Source of the DNA: an uncultured Eubacteriales bacterium
Lineage (GTDB): Bacteria; Bacillota; Clostridia; Oscillospirales; CAG-272
NCBI GenBank assembly: GCA_958352145.1
Contig: CATWNM010000011.1
Coordinates: 1 to 61,859, forward strand
Reading direction: 5' to 3'
DNA length: 61,859 bases
Positions within the stretch are counted from its first letter, which is position 1. The number at the start of each line of letters is the position of its first letter. The position numbers were made by a program, and so were the translations under genes. The notes beneath the pieces were generated by a model. The model was not told the DNA's origin. It did not search any database and worked only from the letters and a program-made list of their open reading frames with translations. Positions 51,694 to 60,234 of the stretch are shown one piece after another.

Positions 51694-53250
51694 ATGGCCG
51701 ATTTACACGAACGCAGTGCACGCGTGCTGCTGATCTATCCGGATTATACGGATCGCGACTGTACCCGCAAATCGAGCGGCGGCAACTATATGGAGGGGCT
51801 TGCGTCGATTTCCGCCGTCCTCAAGCAAGGTGGACACAATGTCAAACTCATGCATCTGCTCTATCTGCACACCGAGGAGGATTTTAAACAGAAGTTCAAA
51901 AAGTGCTGGGAGGCCAATGATGGATTTGATGTGATCGGAATCTCAGTGCGCACGACTGCGTTCCCCGATGTGCGGACCTATATTAAGTGGATCAAGCAGG
52001 AATACCCGGACAGTTTCATCCTCTGCGGCGGCTATCATTGCACGCTTGTGCCCGATGAGGTGCTCGCCGCAGAGGGGGTCGACTGCGTGTGCGTAGGCGA
52101 CGGCGAATATCCCGAACTGGAACTATGCAACAGGATGGCCGCCGGCAAAGACTATACGGACATTGAAAGCCTCTATTTTAAGATGTCCGACGGTTCCTTT
52201 AAACACAATCCCATCGCGCCGCTTTTTTCCGATCTTGATCGCCTGCCTATTCCCGATTTCGACCTTTTTGACTATGACAATCTCGAATCTTCAAAGGTCA
52301 ATACCGCTATTGCCGTTGTAAGCCGCGGGTGCTTTTATAACTGTACGTATTGCGGAAACGGAAACTTTCGCAAAGTATATCCAAATCGGAAAATTTATGC
52401 GCGCTTCCGCTCGCCCGAAAACGCGATACTTTACCTTAAAACGCTGATCGCCAAACATCCGTATATCAAATTCATAAATTTCCGAGATGCGATTTTTAAT
52501 ATGTTTCCAGACTGGTTCGATAGGTTTATTGAGATGTATAAAAATGAGATTGGGCTTCCGTGCACGGGCAATATTCGGTTTGATATTCTCACCGAAGATA
52601 CTGTCAGAAAAATGAAAGAAGCCGGATTTTATACGATCGACATGGGACTTGAATCGGGCGATCCCGAAATGCGGTTTAAATATTTGCGGCGCTATCAGAC
52701 GGACGAAATGATTATCCGGTGTTCGAACTGGTTCCACAAGTACGGCATCGCGCAGCTTACCTATAACATCATCGGACTGCCGTATGAGGATATCCGCCGT
52801 GCACTTAAGACGATCAAGCTGAATGCACGTATTCGAAGCGATCGTGTGATTCCGAACATATTTTATCCCTATGAGGGGACGCCGCTCTTTGAAATTTCGA
52901 AAGCGGCGGGCTTTATTCCGGCGGGGGATTTCACGAAAAGGCGGGTCCCGCTTGTGCAGCCCCAGTTCCCGGAGGAGCAGGTGCTGTTTATTGAGGGATA
53001 CTTTATGCATTTCGTTCGCCGGTATAAGTGGGCGTATAAAATGTCTGGGCGCATCGGCAAGGTTTATGAAAAGTGGCTGGATTGCCGCGTCACCGGCAAA
53101 AGGGTACCGTACAAATTTCTTGTGCGGTGGCATGATCGCTATGCCGCCGTCCGCAATATGTTCAGGGACTGTCTCGTCAATCATATGCCGAAGCTTTATC
53201 TGAAGCTTCGCATGATAAAGCATCATAAGAGAGCGGACAAGAAAGCCTGA
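51694..53250 (+). CDS. radical SAM protein with N-terminal B12-binding-type domain
   Basis: The gene encodes 518 aa; ATG 51694 follows GGAGAG. Residues 8-150 form a Rossmann-like cobalamin-binding fold (RVLLIYPDYTD, VIGISVRTT, FILCGGYHCTLVPDEVL, VDCVCVGDGEYPELEL). The classical DxHxxG motif is not visible. The radical SAM cluster motif is Cys213-Cys217-Cys220 (RGCFYNCTYC). FTIDMGLESGDPEMRFK-like and NIIGLPYEDI strands follow in the barrel, and a basic helical tail (about 430-518) ends it. The BchE-like class includes methyltransferases and ring-forming enzymes acting on lipids, peptides or secondary metabolites. The adjacent ferredoxin gene (13-bp gap) is probably its electron donor. Confidence 0.87.
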   Translation: MADLHERSARVLLIYPDYTDRDCTRKSSGGNYMEGLASISAVLKQGGHNVKLMHLLYLHTEEDFKQKFKKCWEANDGFDVIGISVRTTAFPDVRTYIKWIKQEYPDSFILCGGYHCTLVPDEVLAAEGVDCVCVGDGEYPELELCNRMAAGKDYTDIESLYFKMSDGSFKHNPIAPLFSDLDRLPIPDFDLFDYDNLESSKVNTAIAVVSRGCFYNCTYCGNGNFRKVYPNRKIYARFRSPENAILYLKTLIAKHPYIKFINFRDAIFNMFPDWFDRFIEMYKNEIGLPCTGNIRFDILTEDTVRKMKEAGFYTIDMGLESGDPEMRFKYLRRYQTDEMIIRCSNWFHKYGIAQLTYNIIGLPYEDIRRALKTIKLNARIRSDRVIPNIFYPYEGTPLFEISKAAGFIPAGDFTKRRVPLVQPQFPEEQVLFIEGYFMHFVRRYKWAYKMSGRIGKVYEKWLDCRVTGKRVPYKFLVRWHDRYAAVRNMFRDCLVNHMPKLYLKLRMIKHHKRADKKA

Positions 53251-53262
53251 CGGGAGGATAAG

Positions 53263-53448
53263 ATGAAATATTATATTGACAGAAGCAAATGCATCAGATG
53301 CGGAACCTGCGATATGGAATGTTCTTTCGGTGCGATCATGATCAGTGCGGAGGGCGCGTTCTCAATTGATGGCGAGATATGCCGCGGGTGCGGCGCCTGC
53401 ATAAGGTTTTGTCCAATGGACGCTGTAAAACCGCGCCCGGTTTCATAA
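53263..53448 (+). CDS. 2[4Fe-4S] ferredoxin
   Basis: The gene encodes 61 aa; ATG 53263 follows GGGAGG. The two clusters are held by Cys10, 13, 16, 20 (CIRCGTCDMEC) and Cys40, 43, 46, 50 (CRGCGACIRFCP). Pro after only the second set is a small deviation (the first has CSFGAI). It carries electrons in the cytoplasm, likely to the radical SAM enzyme encoded just before. Confidence 0.92.
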   Translation: MKYYIDRSKCIRCGTCDMECSFGAIMISAEGAFSIDGEICRGCGACIRFCPMDAVKPRPVS

Positions 53449-53540
53449 GAAAAACGGATGTTTACAGGAATAAAACGACTATAGATATGGTTTTTGTGTG
53501 CATAAGCTATGAACGATTATGCAGAATGCTGGATAAGTAA

Positions 53541-53567
53541 AAAAGCACTTTGGCAGAAGTGCCTTTT
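53541..53567 (+). terminator. terminator of the radical SAM-ferredoxin unit
   Basis: GCACTT (53545-53550) pairs with AAGTGC (53557-53562), flanked by A runs and CTTTT. The stem is short, so the call is moderate. Confidence 0.55.
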
Positions 53568-53693
53568 AAAAAGGTAGCGCGATTTGGATGTCTATTGTTA
53601 TGCGAATGAACTCGCGTGGTATGAAAAAGCGTATTTTCATCATTTTTATTGCCGGTTCATTTTATATCATTCAATATTTTTCTACTATATACG

Positions 53694-53733
53694 AAAAATC
53701 ACCGCAACTTTTCAGTAAAATTACGGTGATTTG
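53694..53733 (-). terminator. terminator of the multicopper oxidase gene
   Basis: AAATCACCG (53696-53704) pairs with CGGTGATTT (53724-53732). On the minus strand the stem is followed by TTTTTCG. Confidence 0.75.
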
Positions 53734-53744
53734 AAATTATATTT

Positions 53745-56700
53745 TTACAACTTGCCTCTCTTTTTATCCCACCACTGTTTTACATTACGGCAAGTGGATT
53801 CACAGCGGCATCGGATACCGCGTTTCTTTATACGGAGAATCCCCCACATGCCAGATTCTACGTCCCACCTTAGCGAGCCGGAGCGATATAGATAATCGCC
53901 GGGATCGCATATTGTTTCCGGTTGGATGTTGAAGACGTTGCCGACGCTGACTGCGCCTTGAGCGGAAATCGTACGGGTAAACGGATCTTCAGGCTGCGCC
54001 TTCCAGCGATGACCGTGCAGCACAAAGCTGATATTTCTCGGTTTGTCTGCAGGCATCAGCAGACGGATCATGACCCGCTCGCCGGTATAGGATCGTAACA
54101 GCGGCGTCGCGGGATCGCCGTGTGTCTTGGAATCGAATATCTTTGCGATGTGTTGATTGCGATTTAGACGGTTTAGAAAGCGTTCCGATCGATAGTTGTA
54201 ACCTTTTTCGCCGGTATCCTCATGGTCGGGCGCTCCGTGTCCGTTTTCATTGTCTGCAAGCCCTTGTTCGGTTGTTTTGATCAGCGTACCGTCTGTATCA
54301 AGAAGGCGGATGCCGTTGTGGGCGAACAGAACAAACTCGCGATATGCGTCCATTCCCGGTGCGGTGATAACAGCTTGTTCTTTGTAATTCTCTTTCATGG
54401 GTCGAATGCTGCTATAATATCTTGCTCCCGCAGGTTCAATGATAATAGCGCCGAACAATCCGTGATGCCGGTGATTGCGCAAATCGCCGAAGGAATTTAG
54501 CAGAACGGTGCCGTATTCTTTATCTGCGTGCCACAGATATCGAATGCTTTCTCCTGGAGCAGCTGTTTGTTCCGAAGCATTATATCCGACATTGATTCCG
54601 GAGGAATATATCGGATCATATTTTAAAAATTGAGGATTCAGCGAAACTCTGTTGCTTGGGACATGGAGCAGATCCAACGGCACAGAGGGATATTCGTTAT
54701 GCTTGATCGGCGTGTCCTTATCAAACAGATTATGCAGCGTTACCTCAATCCAATCCCCGGCGTTTGCGCGCAGGATCAGCGGTATCGGTTCTTTCTTTCC
54801 GCGCAATATATCGTGTGCCTGCTCCATAGGAACAAAAATTAAGCCTTCCGGATCGTGATCGCCGAAACGGTTATAAATAAGGTTTTTCTGAATGGCGGCA
54901 ATTTCAAATTTGCGTACGACTGCTTCAAGCGGCGGCTGCACAGAAGTGATCGGACGGATGCCGCATAAGGGCGGCAGATCCTTCTGCGGCGTAGAATGAG
55001 CGCGTATGATTCCCCACATGCCAAGCCACAAATCGTCTATTCCGCCGGAGTAATACAGATAATCGCCTGCGGGGTAGGGCTCGTCAATATGCAGGTTGAA
55101 CGCCTCGGAAATGCCGATCGTCTGCGATTGAACCAGCGGAGAAGCGGTATCTGTGATTTCTTTTCGCCATGGCAGTCCGGTGATATTAAAGACATGCTGT
55201 TCTTCGTGTGCACCGTCTAGGAGTCGGATGCGTATGGGCTCTCCGGGATAGGTTTCGAGAATCGGTGTGTCGGGATCTCCATATATAAAGGAACTGAAAA
55301 TATGAGCAGGGTCATTTTCCTTTTTCAGCCGTTCGCGCATCGGCTCACAGCGATAATTGATGCCCATAACGCCCGGGTCATCGTCAGAGCCGGGATGCTC
55401 GGGCGGATTCAGCGGATTTCCGTCCTTGTCAAACAGCAGGGCAAAATCATGCAAAAACAGCGCAAACTCCCGATATGACTTGCCGTCGGCAGTGCGGATC
55501 ACAGCTTTTGTACCACTGGTTGTTTCCTGTCCTGTCTTGGGATCAAGAAAGATCGAACCGGCGGGTTCCACGATTAGGGCGCCGAACATGCCGTGCTGCT
55601 GGTGCATGTTGGCAAACAGGTGATCGTGAAAGAACACTGTATTCAGTTCTTCGTTGGCAAAAAAACGCTCGACAATCGTTTCATACTTTCGTGCACCCGC
55701 AATATTGTTCCATCCGTTTGCCGCACCGTCGGACACGATGGTGTCGAATTTTACCAAATGGATATGGTACCCGACGATGTCGGTCAGCGTCTTTAACTGA
55801 AAGGCGCTGCCCTCAATAAATTCTGGCAAAAGATTTGTCAGTCGTATTTCAATGCAATCGCCTGCGTTGACGCGGATCACTAACGGTTCGGGTCGGATCT
55901 CTCCGCACTCTACCTTTTTTAGATAATCATCCAGCGTGCCGGCTTTTTCGATCTCTTCCTTCAATACAAAAAATCGGCCCTGGGGGTCATGCCATCCAAA
56001 GCGGTTGTAAATCAGTTTTGCTTGTACCGCTGCAATTTCAAACACCTTAATATTTTCATCCGTACCGCATGGGCAGGTATCCGTATACAGTGCGCCTGGT
56101 ACAAAGTTTGAGGCAAAATTTGCTTCCTCGGTCGGCGAAGGTTTCGGGCTGTTTCCTTCATCTTCTGCTAGAATTCCGAGCGGCGGCTGCAGCGGTTCTT
56201 CGCCGAATTTTCCATTGATAAAATTCGGATATCCGGGGTGCAGTTTATCTTTTTTAGGCGGCAGCGGACGGTCACGAAGCGGCATCAACGCGTCAATTTT
56301 CGTTCCGTCCGGATAGAATCCGCTTCCGTCTTGCAGACGGTCAAATATTCTCCACAGCGTCCACATTCCTTCGTGAAAGTGTGGGTAGAGATGGCAGTGG
56401 AAGATAGCGTCTCCGATCATGCCGTTAAAGCTGCCCGCGCCGTATAGGATATCCAGCGTATAGCATTCCTGCGGACTGATCGAGATAGAGTCAATGATTG
56501 TAGATTTTGGGTCATCCGGCTCCAGCCGCCATTGGTGATTGTGCAGATGGAAGACATGCGTTTCCTGTACTCCGCCGTGGATTAGCCGTATTTTGGAAGG
56601 ATCTCCGACATACGCTTTTAAAATAGGAGGTGCAGGGTCACCGTACGCCCAGGAACTCATGGAAATATCTTCTGCCGTATCTGTGTGATCGCCGTGGTGG

Positions 56701-57428
56701 TCTAATGGCAGACGGTTGCGCATTGGCTCTGCGCGATAGCTGATAGCAGTTGTACCGTTTGGGAGTCCTGTATGCGGGTCAATAGGCGGTTGTCCGTCCT
56801 TTGTGTTGATTTCTAGCTCGTCATGGAAAAATACAGCATATTCACGAAACGCGGGTTTTGCCGGATGGTAAATGTCTGCAAACAGTCCGCTGTCCAACGG
56901 CTTTCCGGATATCGGATCCGACCAAAAAGAGCCTGCCGCTTCCACGATTATGGCACCGAACAGACCGTGCACATTGGTGCCTTGGTCATTGCTTCGGGTA
57001 TCTGCCATATCCGAAAACAGGTAAACCCCTTCTTTGTCCGCTTTCCAAATATAGCGAATGCGGCGGTCGGTCGTAGTATCGGGATTGAAACCGACATTTG
57101 CGCCGTCGGAATTTAGTACATTGTAAGAAAGTCCTTGCACATGGATAGAGGCACGGCGGTTCAATTTGTTTTCAAAATTGATTTGCACCGTGTCGCCCAC
57201 ATTTGCCCGAATGACCAGTGGTTGTACCTCCTCGCAGGGTTGAGGCGTAGGCAGAGCGAACAATTCTCTTGCTTTTTGCTGAATACGCTTCGAGTCTTGT
57301 TTGAGGACATACATGAGTCCGTTCGGATCATGGTCACCGAATTTGTTATAGACGATCGGCAGTGAAATCGCCTCGATATCATAAACCCGAACTTGACCGG
57401 TATCGGGATAATCAGATAATTCTAACAT
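53745..57428 (-). CDS. six-cupredoxin multicopper oxidase with permuted copper sites
   Basis: The gene encodes 1227 aa from ATG 57428 after AAAGGAGAG; the TTG at 57470 lies in an inverted repeat and has no site. Three tandem units of about 400 residues each open with a similar motif (VYDIEAISLPIVYNKFGDHD near residue 15, VFEIAAVQAKLIYNRFGWHD near 465, FEIAAIQKNLIYNRFGDHD near 845), so six cupredoxin domains. Copper ligands are kept only in domains 2 and 3. Domain 2 has HLHNHQW (about 295) and HCHLYPHFHEGM (about 345, T1 Cys-His-Met). Domain 3 has YHIH (about 555) and FHDH (about 600). Domains 1, 4 and 5 have lost them, and domain 6 keeps HGHRW only. Normal enzymes have the HxH pairs first and HCH last. 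No signal peptide is present. Six-domain enzymes such as MnxG oxidise Mn(II) or other metals; the substrate here is unknown. Confidence 0.88.
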   Translation of the reverse strand: MLELSDYPDTGQVRVYDIEAISLPIVYNKFGDHDPNGLMYVLKQDSKRIQQKARELFALPTPQPCEEVQPLVIRANVGDTVQINFENKLNRRASIHVQGLSYNVLNSDGANVGFNPDTTTDRRIRYIWKADKEGVYLFSDMADTRSNDQGTNVHGLFGAIIVEAAGSFWSDPISGKPLDSGLFADIYHPAKPAFREYAVFFHDELEINTKDGQPPIDPHTGLPNGTTAISYRAEPMRNRLPLDHHGDHTDTAEDISMSSWAYGDPAPPILKAYVGDPSKIRLIHGGVQETHVFHLHNHQWRLEPDDPKSTIIDSISISPQECYTLDILYGAGSFNGMIGDAIFHCHLYPHFHEGMWTLWRIFDRLQDGSGFYPDGTKIDALMPLRDRPLPPKKDKLHPGYPNFINGKFGEEPLQPPLGILAEDEGNSPKPSPTEEANFASNFVPGALYTDTCPCGTDENIKVFEIAAVQAKLIYNRFGWHDPQGRFFVLKEEIEKAGTLDDYLKKVECGEIRPEPLVIRVNAGDCIEIRLTNLLPEFIEGSAFQLKTLTDIVGYHIHLVKFDTIVSDGAANGWNNIAGARKYETIVERFFANEELNTVFFHDHLFANMHQQHGMFGALIVEPAGSIFLDPKTGQETTSGTKAVIRTADGKSYREFALFLHDFALLFDKDGNPLNPPEHPGSDDDPGVMGINYRCEPMRERLKKENDPAHIFSSFIYGDPDTPILETYPGEPIRIRLLDGAHEEQHVFNITGLPWRKEITDTASPLVQSQTIGISEAFNLHIDEPYPAGDYLYYSGGIDDLWLGMWGIIRAHSTPQKDLPPLCGIRPITSVQPPLEAVVRKFEIAAIQKNLIYNRFGDHDPEGLIFVPMEQAHDILRGKKEPIPLILRANAGDWIEVTLHNLFDKDTPIKHNEYPSVPLDLLHVPSNRVSLNPQFLKYDPIYSSGINVGYNASEQTAAPGESIRYLWHADKEYGTVLLNSFGDLRNHRHHGLFGAIIIEPAGARYYSSIRPMKENYKEQAVITAPGMDAYREFVLFAHNGIRLLDTDGTLIKTTEQGLADNENGHGAPDHEDTGEKGYNYRSERFLNRLNRNQHIAKIFDSKTHGDPATPLLRSYTGERVMIRLLMPADKPRNISFVLHGHRWKAQPEDPFTRTISAQGAVSVGNVFNIQPETICDPGDYLYRSGSLRWDVESGMWGILRIKKRGIRCRCESTCRNVKQWWDKKRGKL

Positions 57429-57455
57429 GAAATCTCTCCTTTCATGATTGATTTC

Positions 57456-57483
57456 GACAGTATTTGCCACTGTGGATACTGTC
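57456..57483. promoter_or_regulatory. inverted repeat in front of the multicopper oxidase gene, candidate operator
   Basis: GACAGTAT (57456-57463) and ATACTGTC (57476-57483) are perfect 8-bp arms with a 12-base spacer, 28 bp upstream of the start codon. It could be a dimeric repressor site or a leader hairpin. A possible -35 TTGTCA lies upstream (57508-57503, minus) without a good -10. Confidence 0.45.
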
Positions 57484-57554
57484 TAATGCATTGTATGTTG
57501 ACAAGTTTACCCGGGTGATTTTTTTCGACAAATAAAACTGCGGCTCAAAAATAC

Positions 57555-57585
57555 AAAAAGCCTAACGCAAATGCGTTAGGCTTTT
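57555..57585 (-). terminator. terminator of tRNA-Ser(TGA)
   Basis: AAAAGCCTAACGCA pairs with TGCGTTAGGCTTTT directly after the tRNA on the minus strand. Confidence 0.88.
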
Positions 57586-57673
57586 GGCGGAGGGAAAGGG
57601 ATTCGAACCCTTGTGGGCTTTCGCCCAAACGGTTTTCAAGACCGCCTCGTTATGACCGCTTCGATATCCCTCC
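57585..57673 (-). tRNA. tRNA-Ser (TGA)
   Basis: It is 89 nt with encoded CCA. Acceptor GGAGGGA/TCCCTCC, anticodon loop CTTGAAA between GCGGT and ACCGT-type arms, long variable arm with TGGGCGAAAGCCCA, T arm AAGGG/CCCTT. Confidence 0.95.
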
Positions 57674-57822
57674 ATAGAAATTCCGGCAGACTGTAGAATT
57701 TATAGTATCATAAAAATTTTCGTATGTCAAGTCCGGGATGCGGCTGCTTGCAAATTTTTGAACCGGACACCGTTTTGCGCGTAGATGTATGCCGATCATT
57801 TCTTTCCGAGATTGCGAAAAGA

Positions 57823-57851
57823 TTGACAAAACAGCGTTAATACAGTAAAAT
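57823..57851 (+). promoter_or_regulatory. promoter of the ydjIGH-like operon
   Basis: TTGACA (57823-57828), a 17-base spacer and TAAAAT (57846-57851), 46 bp before the start codon. Confidence 0.85.
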
Positions 57852-57897
57852 AAAAACAGTGCCAATCTGATTATTTTTATGAAGCGAGGAAAAAACG

Positions 57898-59172
57898 ATG
57901 GGTATTATTAAAGCAGCGGCCGGCGCGCTTGGCGGCGCGCTTGGCGACCAGTGGCTGGATGCGATCGAGCCGTATGAGATGAGCGACACGACGGTATTTA
58001 CCAAAGGCGTTTTGGTGCATAACGGCGCGCGTTCTTCCAACAAGAAGGGTACGGAGGATGTCATCAGCGATGGATCGGTCATCCATGTATATCCCAATCA
58101 GTTTATGATGCTGGTAGACGGCGGGAAAATCGTAGATTATACCGCGGAGGAGGGCTATTATAAAGTCGATAACAAGGGTGCGCCGTCGCTCTTTAACGGC
58201 CAGTTCGGCGATGCGTTGAAGGATGTATGGCAGCGTTTTAAGTTTGGCGGTACGCCTTCTTATACGCAGAAAGCGTATTTTGTGAATCTTCAGGAAATCA
58301 AAGGCATTAAATTTGGCACGCGCGCTGCGGTCAATTATTTTGACAGCTTTTATAACTCCGAATTGTTTCTGCGCGCGCACGGCACGTATTCCGTAAAAAT
58401 TACCAATCCGATTTTATTCTATAAAGAAGCGATTCCGAAAAACAGCGAGCATGTGGATATCAACGATATCAATGAGCAGTACTTATCGGAGTTTTTAAGT
58501 GCGTTTTCGGCTTCAATCAACAAAATGTCCATTGATGGTGTTCGAATTTCTCATGTGGCCTCAAAGTCGGTTGAATTGTCCAGGTATATGGCTGATGAAC
58601 TGGACGAGGAATGGAAGAAAACACGCGGCTTTGAGGTTGCGGCCGTCGGCGTTGCCAGCATTTCTTATGATGAGGAATCCAAACAATTGATTGAAATGCG
58701 CAATAAGGGCGCAATGCTTTCCGATGCGTCTGTACGTGAAGGGTATGTGCAGGGGTCGATTGCGCGCGGTTTTGAAGCGGCCGGCAGCAACGAGAGCGGC
58801 AGCGCGCAGGCGTTTATGGGCATGGGTATGGGCATGGGCGCCGCGGGCAATTTTATGGGCGCTGCGACCGAAACGAACCGTGCGCAGATGCAGGAACAGG
58901 CGAAAAAGACGATGGCCCAGCCGGCCGCGTCGCCGGATCCCGGGATTTGGAAATGTGCGTGCGGCGCGGAGAACAAAGGCGGAAATTTCTGCTCGCAGTG
59001 TGGCTCGAAAAAGCCTGTCCACACTTCATGGAAATGCGCGTGCGGCGCGGAGAACAGCGGAAATTTCTGCACGCAGTGCGGCGCAAAGAAGCCTGTGAAA
59101 TGGACGTGTGTATGCGGCGCTGAAAATGAAGGAAAGTTTTGCTCCAACTGCGGCAGAAAAAAAGAGGAATAA
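57898..59172 (+). CDS. ydjI: SPFH-domain protein with three C-terminal zinc ribbons (YdjI-like)
   Basis: The gene encodes 424 aa; ATG 57898 follows GCGAGGA. Residues 1-20 form a glycine-rich amphipathic start. The SPFH/band-7-like 'virion core' domain spans about 25-300 (SVIHVYPNQFMMLVDGGKIVD, then FGTRAAVNYFDSFYNSELFLRAHGTYSV in part). A Met/Gly-rich stretch (MGMGMGMGAAG, about 303-313) precedes three zinc ribbons (CACGAENKGGNFCSQCG, CACGAENSGNFCTQCG, CVCGAENEGKFCSNCG). In Bacillus subtilis YdjI, with YdjG and YdjH, recruits the PspA-type protein YdjF to the membrane under envelope stress (literature knowledge). It is the first gene of the operon. Confidence 0.87.
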   Translation: MGIIKAAAGALGGALGDQWLDAIEPYEMSDTTVFTKGVLVHNGARSSNKKGTEDVISDGSVIHVYPNQFMMLVDGGKIVDYTAEEGYYKVDNKGAPSLFNGQFGDALKDVWQRFKFGGTPSYTQKAYFVNLQEIKGIKFGTRAAVNYFDSFYNSELFLRAHGTYSVKITNPILFYKEAIPKNSEHVDINDINEQYLSEFLSAFSASINKMSIDGVRISHVASKSVELSRYMADELDEEWKKTRGFEVAAVGVASISYDEESKQLIEMRNKGAMLSDASVREGYVQGSIARGFEAAGSNESGSAQAFMGMGMGMGAAGNFMGAATETNRAQMQEQAKKTMAQPAASPDPGIWKCACGAENKGGNFCSQCGSKKPVHTSWKCACGAENSGNFCTQCGAKKPVKWTCVCGAENEGKFCSNCGRKKEE

Positions 59173-59175
59173 TCG

Positions 59176-60234
59176 ATGTCGGTTGTGACCTACAAATGCC
59201 CTTCTTGCGGCGCGGGCATTGCTTTTGATTCGGCTAGTCAGCTTTTTAAGTGCGAATATTGTTTGTCCGAATATACCGAAGAACAGATTCGGGCGCAGGC
59301 GGCGGACGGCGCCGCCGCACAAGAAAGCCGGGAAGACGAACAGGAAAACAAGGCATATTGCGATAATCTTCTTTCTTATACCTGTTCAAACTGCGGCGCC
59401 GAAGTCTTTGCCGATGAAAATACGGTGGCGGATATTTGTTATTACTGTCATAATCCGGTCGTTTGTTCCGGGCGGCTGACCGGCCAACTCCGCCCGCACA
59501 AAATCATACCGTTTGCCTATGATCAAAAAGAGGCCAAATCCCGTTTTCTGGACTTTGCACGCAAGAAATGGTTTGCTCCGCGTGACTTTTTCTCCGAAGC
59601 GCATGCGGAGCAGATTCGAGGGGTTTATTTTCCCTTTTGGCTGACCGATGCCGACGTGACCGCGAGCGCTTCCGCCAATGCGACGCGTATTCGGACATGG
59701 AAGCGCGGGAATAAATTATACACGGAAACCTCGAATTACCGTCTCTTCCGTCGCGGCGGCATCCATTTTGAAGATATCGCGACCAGCGCCATCAGCGAGG
59801 AAAATAAAAAAATGCTGGAGGGGATTTTACCTTTTCCGCCGGAAGCGCTTCAGGAATTTACCATGACGTACTTGTCCGGGTTTTTGGCTAAAAAGCGAAA
59901 TATAGAGCGTGACCGTGTGGAAGATGAGGTGCGCGGACGGATCAATCGGTATTCGGCCAATTTGCTGAGCAATACGATGACCGGATACACGACGGTTACC
60001 GGAGTAAACTGCCAGACGCAGCTTGAAAAATACATTTGGGATTATGCGCTGATGCCGCTTTGGATCCTCACATATCAGAAAAGCGGAAAAACGTATACGT
60101 ACGCGATGAATGGCCATACGGGCAAAATTTATGGCGAACTGCCGGTCAGCGGCCGCAAGCTGCTCGCCTTATTCTTTTCACTGCTTACAGGCGTTACCGC
60201 GCTTTGTATGCTGATCGGGGGTCTGCTGCTGTGA
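59176..60234 (+). CDS. ydjG: zinc-ribbon membrane protein (YdjG-like)
   Basis: The gene encodes 352 aa; ATG 59176 lies 3 bp behind the previous stop. Two zinc ribbons open the protein (YKCPSCGAGI...FKCEYCLSEY, about 7-33, and YTCSNCGAEV...CYYCHNPVV, about 67-95). A conserved domain of about 200 residues follows (RPHKIIPFAYDQKEAKSRF, then GVYFPFWLTDADVT), with one transmembrane helix at the C-terminal end (about 329-350). It is expected to form a membrane complex with the YdjH-like protein. Confidence 0.87.
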   Translation: MSVVTYKCPSCGAGIAFDSASQLFKCEYCLSEYTEEQIRAQAADGAAAQESREDEQENKAYCDNLLSYTCSNCGAEVFADENTVADICYYCHNPVVCSGRLTGQLRPHKIIPFAYDQKEAKSRFLDFARKKWFAPRDFFSEAHAEQIRGVYFPFWLTDADVTASASANATRIRTWKRGNKLYTETSNYRLFRRGGIHFEDIATSAISEENKKMLEGILPFPPEALQEFTMTYLSGFLAKKRNIERDRVEDEVRGRINRYSANLLSNTMTGYTTVTGVNCQTQLEKYIWDYALMPLWILTYQKSGKTYTYAMNGHTGKIYGELPVSGRKLLALFFSLLTGVTALCMLIGGLLL

